DNA from: Pseudodesulfovibrio aespoeensis Aspo-2
Lineage (GTDB): Bacteria > Desulfobacterota > Desulfovibrionia > Desulfovibrionales > Desulfovibrionaceae
Length of the DNA: 64,000 bases
Direction: 5' to 3'
Assembly: GCF_000176915.2 (NCBI RefSeq)
Contig: NC_014844.1
Span: forward strand, 744,001-808,000
Shown here piece by piece: positions 26,511-34,568 of this stretch. The notes below the pieces were generated by a model, which searched no databases, was not told the DNA's origin, and worked only from the letters and a program-made list of their open reading frames with translations. Within the stretch, counting starts at the first letter, position 1. Every line of letters begins with the position of its first letter. Made by a program: the position numbers and the translations under genes.

Positions 26511-27494
26511 TCATAATCCAGTCCAAGCGTTCCTTTCACGTGTCTTCTGGTGGTCATTATTCTGCCAAGACCCCAGGCCACCCCCCCCTCGCAAGGTATT
26601 GATCCTACAAGCACGCCGCTGTCTTGTAAAGTCCCCTTTCATAGGGCCAGTTAACGGTAGAGACTCCCGACAGTTTTCGGGGGGGTTGCCCAGAGGGCAG
26701 GGGGTACCCCCTGCCCTCTGGGCAGCAAAATTTATCGGCGACATATTCCCCAGGGATTCATGAGGACGTCCCTCGTTGTACTCACGGATAAAGTCCTCCG
26801 TAATGGCCCGAACTTCGCTCAGGCTGTTGAACACGTACAAATCAAGCACTTCTTCTCTGTAGGTCCGGTTGAACCGCTCGATGTATGAGTTCTGGGTGGG
26901 CTTGCCAGGCTGAATGAACTCCAGATTCACGCCATGCGATTCTGCCCAGGCCGCCATGACAGTCCCCGAGAACTCCGGACCATTGTCCATTCGCAACCTT
27001 TCGGGATAGCAGCCACGCTCTTCGGCGACCCGATCCAGCACCCTTACCACTCTTCCTGCTGGCATATTGGTATCGATTTCCACGGCCAAGGCCTCACGGT
27101 TGTAATCATCCACAGCGTTGAAAGTCCTGAAGACGCGACCGCTGTAAAGGGTGTCCCGCATGAAATCGATCGACCAGCAATGGTTTGGCGCAAGCGGCTG
27201 GGCCACTGCCGTCCGAGAGGCTTGCGGAAGCCGCTTCTTGGCCTTGCGCTTCAGGTTCATTTTCAAGAGGCAGTAAACCCTCCAAACCTTCTTGTGGTTC
27301 CAGGGCTTGCCCTGCTGTCGAAGGACGTTGAAAAGTTTACTGAAGCCCCATGTAGGCTTTTTCTCGGCCAGTTCAGTCAAGGCTGCGATGACATCGCTAT
27401 CGTCCCGCGGGTGCGGCTTGTAGGCGTAGTAGCTCCTACTGATGCCCATGGCCGCGCAGGCCTTGCGCGAGCTCAGCTCAAACGCGTTGACCAT
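26511..27494 (-). CDS. IS3-family transposase OrfB (catalytic part)
   Basis: The reading frame encodes the DDE integrase core: CWSIDFMRD (first Asp), RLRMDNGPEFSG (second Asp) and NSYIERFNRTYREEVL (Glu), preceded by the HTH_21 segment RKACAAMGISRSYY. It is normally made as an OrfAB fusion by -1 frameshifting at 27533-27540. The frame has no stop inside the element; it runs through the terminal repeat (26625) into host DNA and stops at 26511, so about 37 C-terminal residues are host-encoded. Confidence 0.93.
   Translation of the reverse strand: MVNAFELSSRKACAAMGISRSYYAYKPHPRDDSDVIAALTELAEKKPTWGFSKLFNVLRQQGKPWNHKKVWRVYCLLKMNLKRKAKKRLPQASRTAVAQPLAPNHCWSIDFMRDTLYSGRVFRTFNAVDDYNREALAVEIDTNMPAGRVVRVLDRVAEERGCYPERLRMDNGPEFSGTVMAAWAESHGVNLEFIQPGKPTQNSYIERFNRTYREEVLDLYVFNSLSEVRAITEDFIREYNEGRPHESLGNMSPINFAAQRAGGTPCPLGNPPENCRESLPLTGPMKGDFTRQRRACRINTLRGGGGLGSWQNNDHQKTRERNAWTGL
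26621..26624. repeat. Target-site duplication, left copy (GTCT)
   Basis: It is identical to 27865-27868; the two copies flank the IS element exactly. Confidence 0.93.
26687..26724. repeat. Perfect 38-bp palindrome within the IS element
   Basis: Positions 26687-26705 are the exact reverse complement of 26706-26724, centred on GGTACC. It falls in the 3' coding end of orfB and has no loop, so it would form a cruciform or a very stable RNA hairpin. Confidence 0.93.
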
Positions 27495-27526
27495 GTGCGT
27501 GACAACTTCCTTGCGTTGAACTGGCC

Positions 27527-27793
27527 TCAGAGTTTTTTTTCGATTACATCCTTGAGCGCCATGTTTTCCAGGCTGAGGTCGGCGAACATCTGCTTGAGCT
27601 TACGGTTCTCCGCTTCGAGATCCTTCATCCGTTGGATATCGGATGCCTCCATGCCGCCATACTTTGACTTCCACTTGTAGTACGTGGCGCTGCTCACGCC
27701 GTGCTCGCGGCAGACATCGACGACAGTCCGTCCGCCTTCCACTGCCTTCAGGATCTTGACGATCTGGTACTCACTGAACTTCGATTTACGCAT
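27527..27793 (-). CDS. IS3-family transposase OrfA (helix-turn-helix protein)
   Basis: The 88-residue protein begins MRKSKFSEYQIVKILKAVEG, contains the HTH segment VVDVCREHGVSSATYYKWK, and ends in a leucine-zipper-like helix (LEAENRKLKQMFADLSLEN). This is the IS407-type OrfA that binds the IS ends. A slightly longer in-frame start lies at 27838, but it would begin near the terminal repeat; the start at 27793 matches the family. Confidence 0.9.
   Translation of the reverse strand: MRKSKFSEYQIVKILKAVEGGRTVVDVCREHGVSSATYYKWKSKYGGMEASDIQRMKDLEAENRKLKQMFADLSLENMALKDVIEKKL
27533..27540 (-). promoter_or_regulatory. Programmed -1 ribosomal frameshift site (A8 run)
   Basis: On the minus strand orfA ends GAA AAA AAA CTC TGA. 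Slipping back one base on the A8 run gives ACT CTG AGG and continues without a stop into the orfB frame (TLRPVQRKEVVTH then MVNAFELSS). This is the standard way IS3 elements make OrfAB. Confidence 0.85.
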
Positions 27794-27864
27794 ACAAAAC
27801 TCCTGTCCCATTTTGGGCCAGAAGTCTCTACTTGGCAATGGACCTAGTTTACGGGGACTTTACA

Positions 27865-27868
27865 GTCT
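27865..27868. repeat. Target-site duplication, right copy (GTCT)
   Basis: It is identical to 26621-26624; removing the IS and one copy restores the interrupted reading frame. Confidence 0.93.
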
Positions 27869-28361
27869 GTCAGGAGTCTATCGATGGATTGCAGATACTT
27901 GTCCAGAGGGGTCATGTGTTCCAGGCAATTGAAGGCAATGACCACATCATAAGACTTGGGCTGAACAGGAAACGCCCATCGGGTTTCGGTACTCAAGAGT
28001 ATGGCTGAATAGGTCACCCCCCACTGCTCCAGTTGGTTTGAGGCAATGTCAAGGCACTCAGGCGCGACATCCATGATCGTGTAGTGATCCGGACGTGTGT
28101 TCATGTATCGGAGATGATCAATCCTGCCCGGACCAATCTCCAGAACGTTTTTCCCTTGAAAATTTATTTTCGAGACAACATCGTAGCATAAATCGTGAAT
28201 CTTGCCGAGGGTACCCCTCTTCAAATACTGGTCATAAAACGCGTGGTATCGCTGCTGCTGCCACTTGATCCACTCTTCGTCGTTGGAGTTGGCAAGCGTT
28301 CCGTAACGGCGCCGATCTCCCCAAAGAGCGGATTGTAGGAAATATGGAAGGATTGCACGTA

Positions 28362-29192
28362 TCATTTGACAATATCTGCATGGTTGCGAGCCGTTACCAC
28401 CCACATGGCTCCAAGCCACGGCATATTAAAGTCAATATATTTTGCCGCCCCGAAGAGGGCAAAGCCAAAGCCCACAGGGACAATGCTTACCGCGGCGAAG
28501 GCACTGAACGCATCATTCAATTCCTTTCGCGTGTAGGAGTTGAGAATGGGCACTTCAAGACATTCATGCAACATGGTCCCCAGAAGATGGTCTGTACCAA
28601 TTTTGTCGAGCATTCTACGAACGGAATCGTGAGCGGCGAACAGGCGGACTCCAAACCTGACAGGAAGGCGAAGGGCATATGCGCCAAGCAGTTTGGGGGA
28701 GAACAGGCGATACAGAGATATGACAGCCAGACCGTCGGGCCGGAGCACCCGTCTGACCTCGCTCAAGGAGTTCTCGAGGCTTGGAGTGTGGTGCAAGACA
28801 CCAGTTGAAACCACGCAGTCGAACGAACTGTCATCGAAGGAAAGATTCTCCGCGTTCCCTTGCACGAGCGTTGGCAGCACGCGCAGGGTGCTGCTCATGG
28901 TGGTCACTGCGCTTTGGGCGTTTTGGACGCTGATGGGTGAGATGTCTATGCCGGTATATGAAGCACTTTCGTTCATCCTCTGGCAGCAGTAGATAGCGTC
29001 GGTGCCTTGTCCGCAACCTATTTCGAGTACGTTCTCGTGCTCGGCTATCTCATCGAGCAGAGGTGGAAGCCAAGGCTCTTTTCTATAGCGAAACTGCATG
29101 CGCCTCCGAGTTTCCGATTGCCCATCGCAGGGGTTCGCATCCCAAAAATCCCGAGTTTGTGACAATTTGTCCTGTACCATGACTGCTCGCAT
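28362..29192 (-). CDS. Class I SAM-dependent methyltransferase
   Basis: The 276-residue protein has the SAM motif NVLEIGCGQGTDAIYC, the acidic GIDISPISV and the post-motif CVVSTGVLHHTPSLENSL followed by VLRPDGLAVISLY, as in ubiquinone/sterol-type small-molecule methyltransferases. In this cluster the acceptor is probably a sugar or lipid. The ATG at 29192 is a few bases past the stop of the upstream gene; a longer in-frame start at 29276 would overlap that gene by about 80 bases. Its stop overlaps the start of the IS-split methyltransferase (ATGA). Confidence 0.8.
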   Translation of the reverse strand: MRAVMVQDKLSQTRDFWDANPCDGQSETRRRMQFRYRKEPWLPPLLDEIAEHENVLEIGCGQGTDAIYCCQRMNESASYTGIDISPISVQNAQSAVTTMSSTLRVLPTLVQGNAENLSFDDSSFDCVVSTGVLHHTPSLENSLSEVRRVLRPDGLAVISLYRLFSPKLLGAYALRLPVRFGVRLFAAHDSVRRMLDKIGTDHLLGTMLHECLEVPILNSYTRKELNDAFSAFAAVSIVPVGFGFALFGAAKYIDFNMPWLGAMWVVTARNHADIVK

Positions 29193-29196
29193 ATCT

Positions 29197-30966
29197 TCAG
29201 CTGTTATCGGTTTCTGATCTGCAGTTCCTAGTTTTAGCGTCCACCTGAGGAGTCCTTGGGATATGCCGATCGACACCTTCTATTATCCGCCCCTGTACGA
29301 CAAGTTCATCTCCGGTCCAGTGCTGGCGCAGATCCTGAGCGCGAAAATATCGAGCAGATGCCATGTATACCGAAGAGAAAAATCCTCTTTCCTTCAAGGA
29401 GATGAGTTCGTTCCCCTCTGATAATGCGAAGCTGTCTCGGATGTGAATTCCCGAACTGTCAAAACGAATCTGTCTGCACACATGGCCGAGGGGGGGTGTT
29501 CGCCGCTTGAGAAAAAAACCGATTATAAGATGCTTTCTCACGAGATCGTTCACTCGTCTTATCCTGCCGATCGTATGGTTGAACAGCCTGAAGAGCAAGA
29601 ACCTCAGGGGCGTGTTCAGTCTTGATGGAAAGAAATGGAATAAGGGCGCTTGCACTTCCACAAGGGATATCGGACTGCCCGATGAGCAGCGATCGTCTTG
29701 AGCGGGACTGCACGCCATCTGGTGGCCGACCGAATGCATGAGTGTCGTGACGTGTTTTTTCTTGGTGGTGATGCCCGTATAGCCGCAGCTTGAAAACACC
29801 AATTGCCTGGTAGTCTTGTCATAAATTTTGACGACTCCACCTTTTGAAGCGCCGAATACCGTATAGTGTGTCGCATCGGATCGGACACAGATCCCGGCTT
29901 CTGCCCAAACTTTGGAAACATTCAACTCCATGGGCAGTTTTGCGGAGTCGCTTTCTGTGATGGTGTCGTCTGGCGCGGAAAGAGCCCATGCGTAGCTTGT
30001 CGCAAGCGGGATGAGGTTGCGAATGTCCGCATCATGCACTCCGCAGGAATCTTTGTTGTAAAGACCGTGAGCGCATGCTTCAGCAGCTCGGTTCGCAAGT
30101 GGAATATGGCGAGCGAAGACTTCCATTCCGCCGGGGAAAAAATGTGGACATCCTCGGCTCCCGTAATCTCCCCCGATACTTCCATCCGGGTGAATAAAGT
30201 GGCTGAAAAAGCCTATGGACTTTCTCGCGGAGTGAAGGACTTCCGGCGATTTCCCGCTTTCTACGTAGAGAATGGACATGTAGTGCAGGCCCAGGGTTTC
30301 ATATCCCGGATCGGCTCCGCCATACTCCACAAACCATCCCTCCTCCGACTGTTTTTTAAGAACTCCAGCAAAGAGTGCGGCGGCTCTATCGCGATATCGG
30401 CTATTTCCTGTTTCGGTGGAGAGCATCATCAGGCCGGCGGCAGCTCCGAGCCTATGGTTGCTAATGAATCCATGCTCTTCATCTCGATTGATCAAGCAGT
30501 CCCCTGCGCGCTCCATTGCACGTAGCCATTTCTTTTTGAATGAGTCGTCAAAGTTGTCGGCAACGAGGCGATACGCGAGCAGCATGTCGACCAATGTGAA
30601 GGCTGCGGCCATCCAGCTTTTTTCGTGGAGATATAGATGGTCGAAGCTGCCATCACTCTTCTGACTACGCTGCCAGCAATCCACACCATAGCCGATCCAG
30701 TCGATCAAGGTTGCTTCGTTAAAGAAGACATTGCCTTCAAAGTTTTTTGAATAAACAAATGCAAGTATATAGCAGCCGCGTTGAAGGTCCATGTTGGCAA
30801 AGTCCTTAGTCGCCCACCCCCAAAATTCCCGATCAAAACTGCCACAACTGGCGGACACAGGGCATCTGTCTTGAGAGGAGAGCAATTGATGGCTTACGCG
30901 GAGGATTTCTTGTCGGTACAAGCTTTTCCGGCTTTTCAGGGAGAGGCCGGTATTGAGATTTGTCAC
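29197..30966 (-). CDS. Probable alpha/alpha-toroid polysaccharide-acting protein (heparinase II/III-like suspected)
   Basis: I cannot assign a firm family. The 589-residue protein has no signal peptide. The N-terminal 330 residues are helix-rich with recurring aromatic/Gly pairs (DREFWGWATKDF, SWMAAAFTLVDMLLAYRL, GFISNHRLGAAAGLMMLS, EYGGADPGYETLGLHY), as in (alpha/alpha) toroids of polysaccharide lyases and glycosidases. The C-terminal part looks beta-rich, as in heparinase II/III-like proteins. It lies between asnB and methyltransferase genes with 3-4 base spacing, so it belongs to the glycan operon. Confidence 0.5.
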   Translation of the reverse strand: MTNLNTGLSLKSRKSLYRQEILRVSHQLLSSQDRCPVSASCGSFDREFWGWATKDFANMDLQRGCYILAFVYSKNFEGNVFFNEATLIDWIGYGVDCWQRSQKSDGSFDHLYLHEKSWMAAAFTLVDMLLAYRLVADNFDDSFKKKWLRAMERAGDCLINRDEEHGFISNHRLGAAAGLMMLSTETGNSRYRDRAAALFAGVLKKQSEEGWFVEYGGADPGYETLGLHYMSILYVESGKSPEVLHSARKSIGFFSHFIHPDGSIGGDYGSRGCPHFFPGGMEVFARHIPLANRAAEACAHGLYNKDSCGVHDADIRNLIPLATSYAWALSAPDDTITESDSAKLPMELNVSKVWAEAGICVRSDATHYTVFGASKGGVVKIYDKTTRQLVFSSCGYTGITTKKKHVTTLMHSVGHQMACSPAQDDRCSSGSPISLVEVQAPLFHFFPSRLNTPLRFLLFRLFNHTIGRIRRVNDLVRKHLIIGFFLKRRTPPLGHVCRQIRFDSSGIHIRDSFALSEGNELISLKERGFFSSVYMASARYFRAQDLRQHWTGDELVVQGRIIEGVDRHIPRTPQVDAKTRNCRSETDNS

Positions 30967-30969
30967 TGC

Positions 30970-32865
30970 TTACGACCTCCCTTGCCCCATTATGAATCTG
31001 TCCAACCACAGCTGGAGACTCAATAAGGCCCAAAGCTTGCGGCCATTGTCCTGCCTGCGCTCCATGTGCTGTGAGATCAGGCGGTTGACGGCCTGAGGGT
31101 TGAACACCCGTTGTCTGGCAATTCTGTCCGGGGAGAATGTCTCGATCAGGGTGGAGCGGAGCGGGCCGCGCAGCCAGGCCGACGAAGGAGGGCCGAATCC
31201 CTTTTTGGGCTTGTTCACCACTTTGCGAGGAAGCCGGTTGACCATGATTCGCTTCAAAAGCCCCTTTGGTTTTCCGCCTAGCATTTTAATTTTTGCCGGT
31301 AAGGAGTTGACGTATTCGAGCAGTTCGAAGTTCAACAGGGGAACGCGTGCTTCAAGTGATGCCGCCATGGAAATTCTGTCCAGCTGAAATAACCCATTGC
31401 CTTCCATGAAATAGCGGCTGTCCAAGTGGAGAATGCGGCTGATGATGTCTTTTTCAGGTAAAAACTCAAGCATCCTCTCGATGGGAGCAAGCGCTGTCTC
31501 GTGCTGCTGGTTAAGTACATCTGAATGCAAGAGGGCGTTCACTTCTGCGTTGGAAAAATAGCCCATCCAAGAGAAATGTTGCAGTTCGGGAGGCAGGTTC
31601 ATTCCGTCCACAAACCGTTTGGCTTTGAACTCAAAGCTCATGTAGGCATCGGAAACAGGCAGTTTGCAGACCAGCCAGGGGACGAGACGTTGTCCGATGG
31701 CGTCGGGGATCTTTCGATATGCCTGGGCCAGCAGGTGTGCCTTGTATGTAGGGTATCCCGCAAAAAGCTCATCGCCGCCCCAGCCTGTCAACACGACCTT
31801 TACGTCTTCCCGCGCGTATCGTGAAAGCGCCAGCAATGGCAGGACGGTGGAGTCGCCGAAGGGTGCGTCCATGACATCGGCAGTGTCTTGCAGACTTTGG
31901 ACAAGCTGGGAGTTTGAGAAAAAGTACTCCTTGAAGGGGATTCCGATGGTGTCGGCCACGAATCGGGCATCGCCCGACTCGTCATGCGTGGTCTCCTCGA
32001 ACTGCAATATGTAGGAGCAGAATCGCTCGGGCGATAGTTCCCGAGCATAGGCCGCCACGGCGGACGAGTCCAGTCCGCCGCTCAGAAATAAACCCACCGG
32101 GACATCGCTCATTAGTTCCAGCTCGACACTGCGGCGCAGAAGGCGTTCCGTTTCGGCTTCGGCCTCTTCGGCGGTCACCCCTTCCAGGCTCCCGTACGTC
32201 GGCTCCCAGTAATGGTGTATGGCGAGCGTGCCTTCCGCATATTCGGCCCAGTGTCCGGCGGGCAGAGCAGACACGCCGGAGAAAGGGCTGTCGGGCGAGG
32301 CGATGTAGCCTAACTGCAGATAGCGAGCAATCGCAGTCCAATTCGGCGTCGGACTGTTCTCCATGCACGGGATGAGCCCTCGTTCTTCAGAGGCGAAGCA
32401 CAACCTTTCCTGTGAGGTTATGTAATAAAGAGGTTTTATGCCCAGCCTGTCGCGCGCCATGAAGAGGTTGCGCTCGCTCCGGTTCCAGATGGCGAAGGCG
32501 TACATGCCGTTGAACCGGTGAAGGCAGCCGGGGCCGAACTCCTCAAAGGCGTGCAAAACAACCTCAGTGTCTGACCGGGAAGAAAACCGATGTCCCAGGG
32601 CCGTCAGTTCGTTGCGCAACCCCTGGTAGTTGTACAGTTCCCCATTATAAATGATGACGAGGTTGCCGTTTTCGTTGAAAATGGGCTGGCTCCCGGTATC
32701 GAGGTCGATGATGGCCAGCCGGTTCATTCCCAGAGCCGCGCCGTGTTCGCTGAAGCGCCCACTGTGGTCGGGGCCGCGATGGAGGAGGGCGCTCTCCATC
32801 GCCTCTACCATGGAGTGCTCCACGGGAGAGCCTGAGCTGTGGATGATCCCGAATATTCCGCACAT
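30970..32865 (-). CDS. asnB: Asparagine synthase (glutamine-hydrolysing) family amidotransferase
   Basis: The 631-residue protein has the class II glutaminase with the catalytic Cys2 (MCGIFGI), the segments HRGPDHSG and IIYNGELYNY, and the synthetase ATP-pyrophosphatase loop FLSGGLDSSAV (about 262-268). In surface-polysaccharide clusters such proteins usually amidate uronic acids or other sugar acids rather than make asparagine. The gene sits 1 base from the next methyltransferase gene upstream, so coupling is tight. It is distinct in sequence from the tandem pair at 48.5-52.3 kb. Confidence 0.88.
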   Translation of the reverse strand: MCGIFGIIHSSGSPVEHSMVEAMESALLHRGPDHSGRFSEHGAALGMNRLAIIDLDTGSQPIFNENGNLVIIYNGELYNYQGLRNELTALGHRFSSRSDTEVVLHAFEEFGPGCLHRFNGMYAFAIWNRSERNLFMARDRLGIKPLYYITSQERLCFASEERGLIPCMENSPTPNWTAIARYLQLGYIASPDSPFSGVSALPAGHWAEYAEGTLAIHHYWEPTYGSLEGVTAEEAEAETERLLRRSVELELMSDVPVGLFLSGGLDSSAVAAYARELSPERFCSYILQFEETTHDESGDARFVADTIGIPFKEYFFSNSQLVQSLQDTADVMDAPFGDSTVLPLLALSRYAREDVKVVLTGWGGDELFAGYPTYKAHLLAQAYRKIPDAIGQRLVPWLVCKLPVSDAYMSFEFKAKRFVDGMNLPPELQHFSWMGYFSNAEVNALLHSDVLNQQHETALAPIERMLEFLPEKDIISRILHLDSRYFMEGNGLFQLDRISMAASLEARVPLLNFELLEYVNSLPAKIKMLGGKPKGLLKRIMVNRLPRKVVNKPKKGFGPPSSAWLRGPLRSTLIETFSPDRIARQRVFNPQAVNRLISQHMERRQDNGRKLWALLSLQLWLDRFIMGQGRS

Positions 32866-32866
32866 T

Positions 32867-33613
32867 TCAGGACGTCTTCCTGATGTCGATCATCATGTAC
32901 ATACCCGCCTCGGGCGGGAGCACGAGCGCGTGTGCCTTCTCCCATGCGGACCCCATGAGATAAATAAGCCTCGCCGGTACCTGCATCCAGCCCTCCGGCC
33001 AGCCGAGAAAAAAGCCCAACGCACGGAGCACGAAGCTTCCTTCCACATATTGCAGCTTGGTTGGCCCCAGCCTGCGGGCCATGGCCTGGAGTTGTTCCGG
33101 CGTGGAGTTGCGCATGCCCCGCTCGACCGGGTTGACCAGCATGAACAGTCGACTGAGCAGCCGCCGTCCGTGGGACTCGAGAATCACGATCCTCCCGCCT
33201 GGTTTGAGCACTCTCCATGCCTCATCCAGCACAGTCTCCCTGGCGAAATCCACATGGTGCAGCAGGTCGCGAAGGTAAACTACGTCAAAGGTCGCGTCGC
33301 AAAACGGGAGGGCGGTGGCATCTGCGCACACCGGGGTCACCTTCGGGACCCCAGGGCTCATGAAAATGACTTTTTCTTCAGAAAAATCCACTCCCGTCAA
33401 AGAACATCCAGAGGCATGGCGTGCGAGGTAAGCCAAGTTGCTTCCTTCCCCACAGCCGACCTCAAGCAATTTTCCGCCCTGAGGCAGGAAGTGGGCAACC
33501 TTGGAAGCCAAGGCATGTTCTTTGATCTGCAAAAAAGGGTTGCGGAGTCGATTGTGGTAGCGTTTGGCATCCGCGCCGGAATGGTAGTCGAGCTGGGCGC
33601 TCCTTTCACACAT
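32867..33613 (-). CDS. Class I SAM-dependent methyltransferase
   Basis: The 248-residue protein has LLEVGCGEGSNLAYLA (SAM loop), TGVDFSEEKV, and VVYLRDLLHHVDFARE followed by VLKPGGRIVILESHG. The C-terminal third is hydrophobic and could touch the membrane (VLRALGFFLGWPEGWMQVP). Acceptor unknown, probably a glycan or lipid-linked intermediate. Its start overlaps the glycosyltransferase stop by 8 bases. Confidence 0.83.
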   Translation of the reverse strand: MCERSAQLDYHSGADAKRYHNRLRNPFLQIKEHALASKVAHFLPQGGKLLEVGCGEGSNLAYLARHASGCSLTGVDFSEEKVIFMSPGVPKVTPVCADATALPFCDATFDVVYLRDLLHHVDFARETVLDEAWRVLKPGGRIVILESHGRRLLSRLFMLVNPVERGMRNSTPEQLQAMARRLGPTKLQYVEGSFVLRALGFFLGWPEGWMQVPARLIYLMGSAWEKAHALVLPPEAGMYMMIDIRKTS

Positions 33614-34568
33614 CTGAGACGTCCTCGGCCTCGCTGTAGTGTTTGATCAGTGTTTTCCGCCATGCAGTGTCATTTAGGTAGCTTGTCATGGCTTCAAGGT
33701 GCAGCCCGAAGAATGGACACAGGGTTCCAACCAGCACAAACCAGCATCCCAGTCCGAGCAGAATCGCAGACGATGCCCCTGCCGAATCGAAACCATAGGC
33801 AACGGCAAGCCAGAGCCCCAGGAGGAGAATGCCGATCACGCTAGAAGAGAAGCCCATCTCCGTGAATACGTGAAACGGCCGGGTTTGCGTGCTGCGGATG
33901 GCCGAAAAGGCGAACACATCGAGCAGCCCCCGGTGCCTGACCAGCCGATACTTGGATACGCCATATCTGCGCGGCGCGTGGTCTATGGGCACTTCTCCGA
34001 ACCGCGCGCCGGTAGTCACCGCCAGCAGGGGCATGAGCCTGTGCATGTCTCCGCGCAGGTCAAATCGGGAAGCCACGTCATGCGTGAATGCCTTGAAACC
34101 ACAGTTTATGTCTTTGAAGTGGGAGCCGGCCAGCTTGTAGACGAGCCAGTTGAAGAGCTTGGAGGCGATCCATCTGAGCTTGCCGTCCTCGCGCGACTGC
34201 CTGCAGCCTCCCACCATGTCATAGCCATCGACGAGCTTGGCGAGAAATTTCGGGATATCCTCGGGCTGGTCCTGCAGGTCGGCATCCATGGTCACCAAAA
34301 TCCGTCCGCGCGCCACGTCGAACGCCTGCATCAGGGCCAAGGATTTCCCGTGGTTCCGGTAGTGGCGCAAGATCGCTATCTGTGGGTTCTCCCGTCTGAG
34401 CTCCATGAGCCTCTCGGCGGTTCCATCGGTGCTCCCGTCGTCCACGAGTATGAATTCGTAAGTTACGTTGAGTTCGTCCATCACTTTCTTCGTCCGAAGA
34501 AAAAGCTCCTGGACGCTTTCGGCTTCGTTGAATGCCGGGACTACTATGCTGATGTGGGTTGTGTTCAC
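33606..34568 (-). CDS. Family 2 glycosyltransferase, DPM1/GtrB-like, with two C-terminal membrane helices
   Basis: The 320-residue protein has the GT-A pattern ISIVVPAFNEAESVQELF, LVDDGSTDGT, VTMDADLQDQPEDI and GGCRQSREDGKLR. Two membrane helices near 230-290 fit polyprenyl-phosphate glycosyltransferases such as GtrB and ArnC, which load a sugar onto undecaprenyl phosphate. That product would be a donor for GT-C enzymes like the suspected one at 24261. The ATG lies on the stop of the radical SAM gene (shared base at 34568). Confidence 0.87.
   Translation of the reverse strand: MNTTHISIVVPAFNEAESVQELFLRTKKVMDELNVTYEFILVDDGSTDGTAERLMELRRENPQIAILRHYRNHGKSLALMQAFDVARGRILVTMDADLQDQPEDIPKFLAKLVDGYDMVGGCRQSREDGKLRWIASKLFNWLVYKLAGSHFKDINCGFKAFTHDVASRFDLRGDMHRLMPLLAVTTGARFGEVPIDHAPRRYGVSKYRLVRHRGLLDVFAFSAIRSTQTRPFHVFTEMGFSSSVIGILLLGLWLAVAYGFDSAGASSAILLGLGCWFVLVGTLCPFFGLHLEAMTSYLNDTAWRKTLIKHYSEAEDVSDV

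Larger units (their letters stand above)
26625..27864 (-). mobile_element. IS3-family insertion sequence, IS407-like group, 1,240 bp
   Basis: Ends are TGTAAAGTCCCC (26625-26636) and its exact inverse GGGGACTTTACA (27853-27864), with imperfect homology for about 40 bases inward. The element is flanked by GTCT at 26621-26624 and 27865-27868, a 4-bp target duplication as usual for the IS407 group. It carries orfA, orfB, an A8 frameshift site and an internal 38-bp palindrome. It interrupts a methyltransferase gene. Confidence 0.95.
26348..28365 (-). pseudogene. Class I SAM-dependent methyltransferase gene split by an IS element
   Basis: The N-terminal part (28365 down to 27865) carries the SAM motif NVLEIGPGRIDHLRYM and FNCLEHMTPLDKYLQSIDRL, and reads a few codons into the IS before a stop at 27844. 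The C-terminal part (26624 down to 26348) carries VGSIPCEGGVAWGLGR and CWEHPNFCDLIDREL. If the IS and one copy of the 4-bp duplication are removed, the frame joins without any change (RLLTD|SGVLVGSIPCEGG), giving one complete methyltransferase of about 259 residues. The gene start overlaps the stop of the upstream methyltransferase by an ATGA. It is presumably inactive in this strain. Confidence 0.92.
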
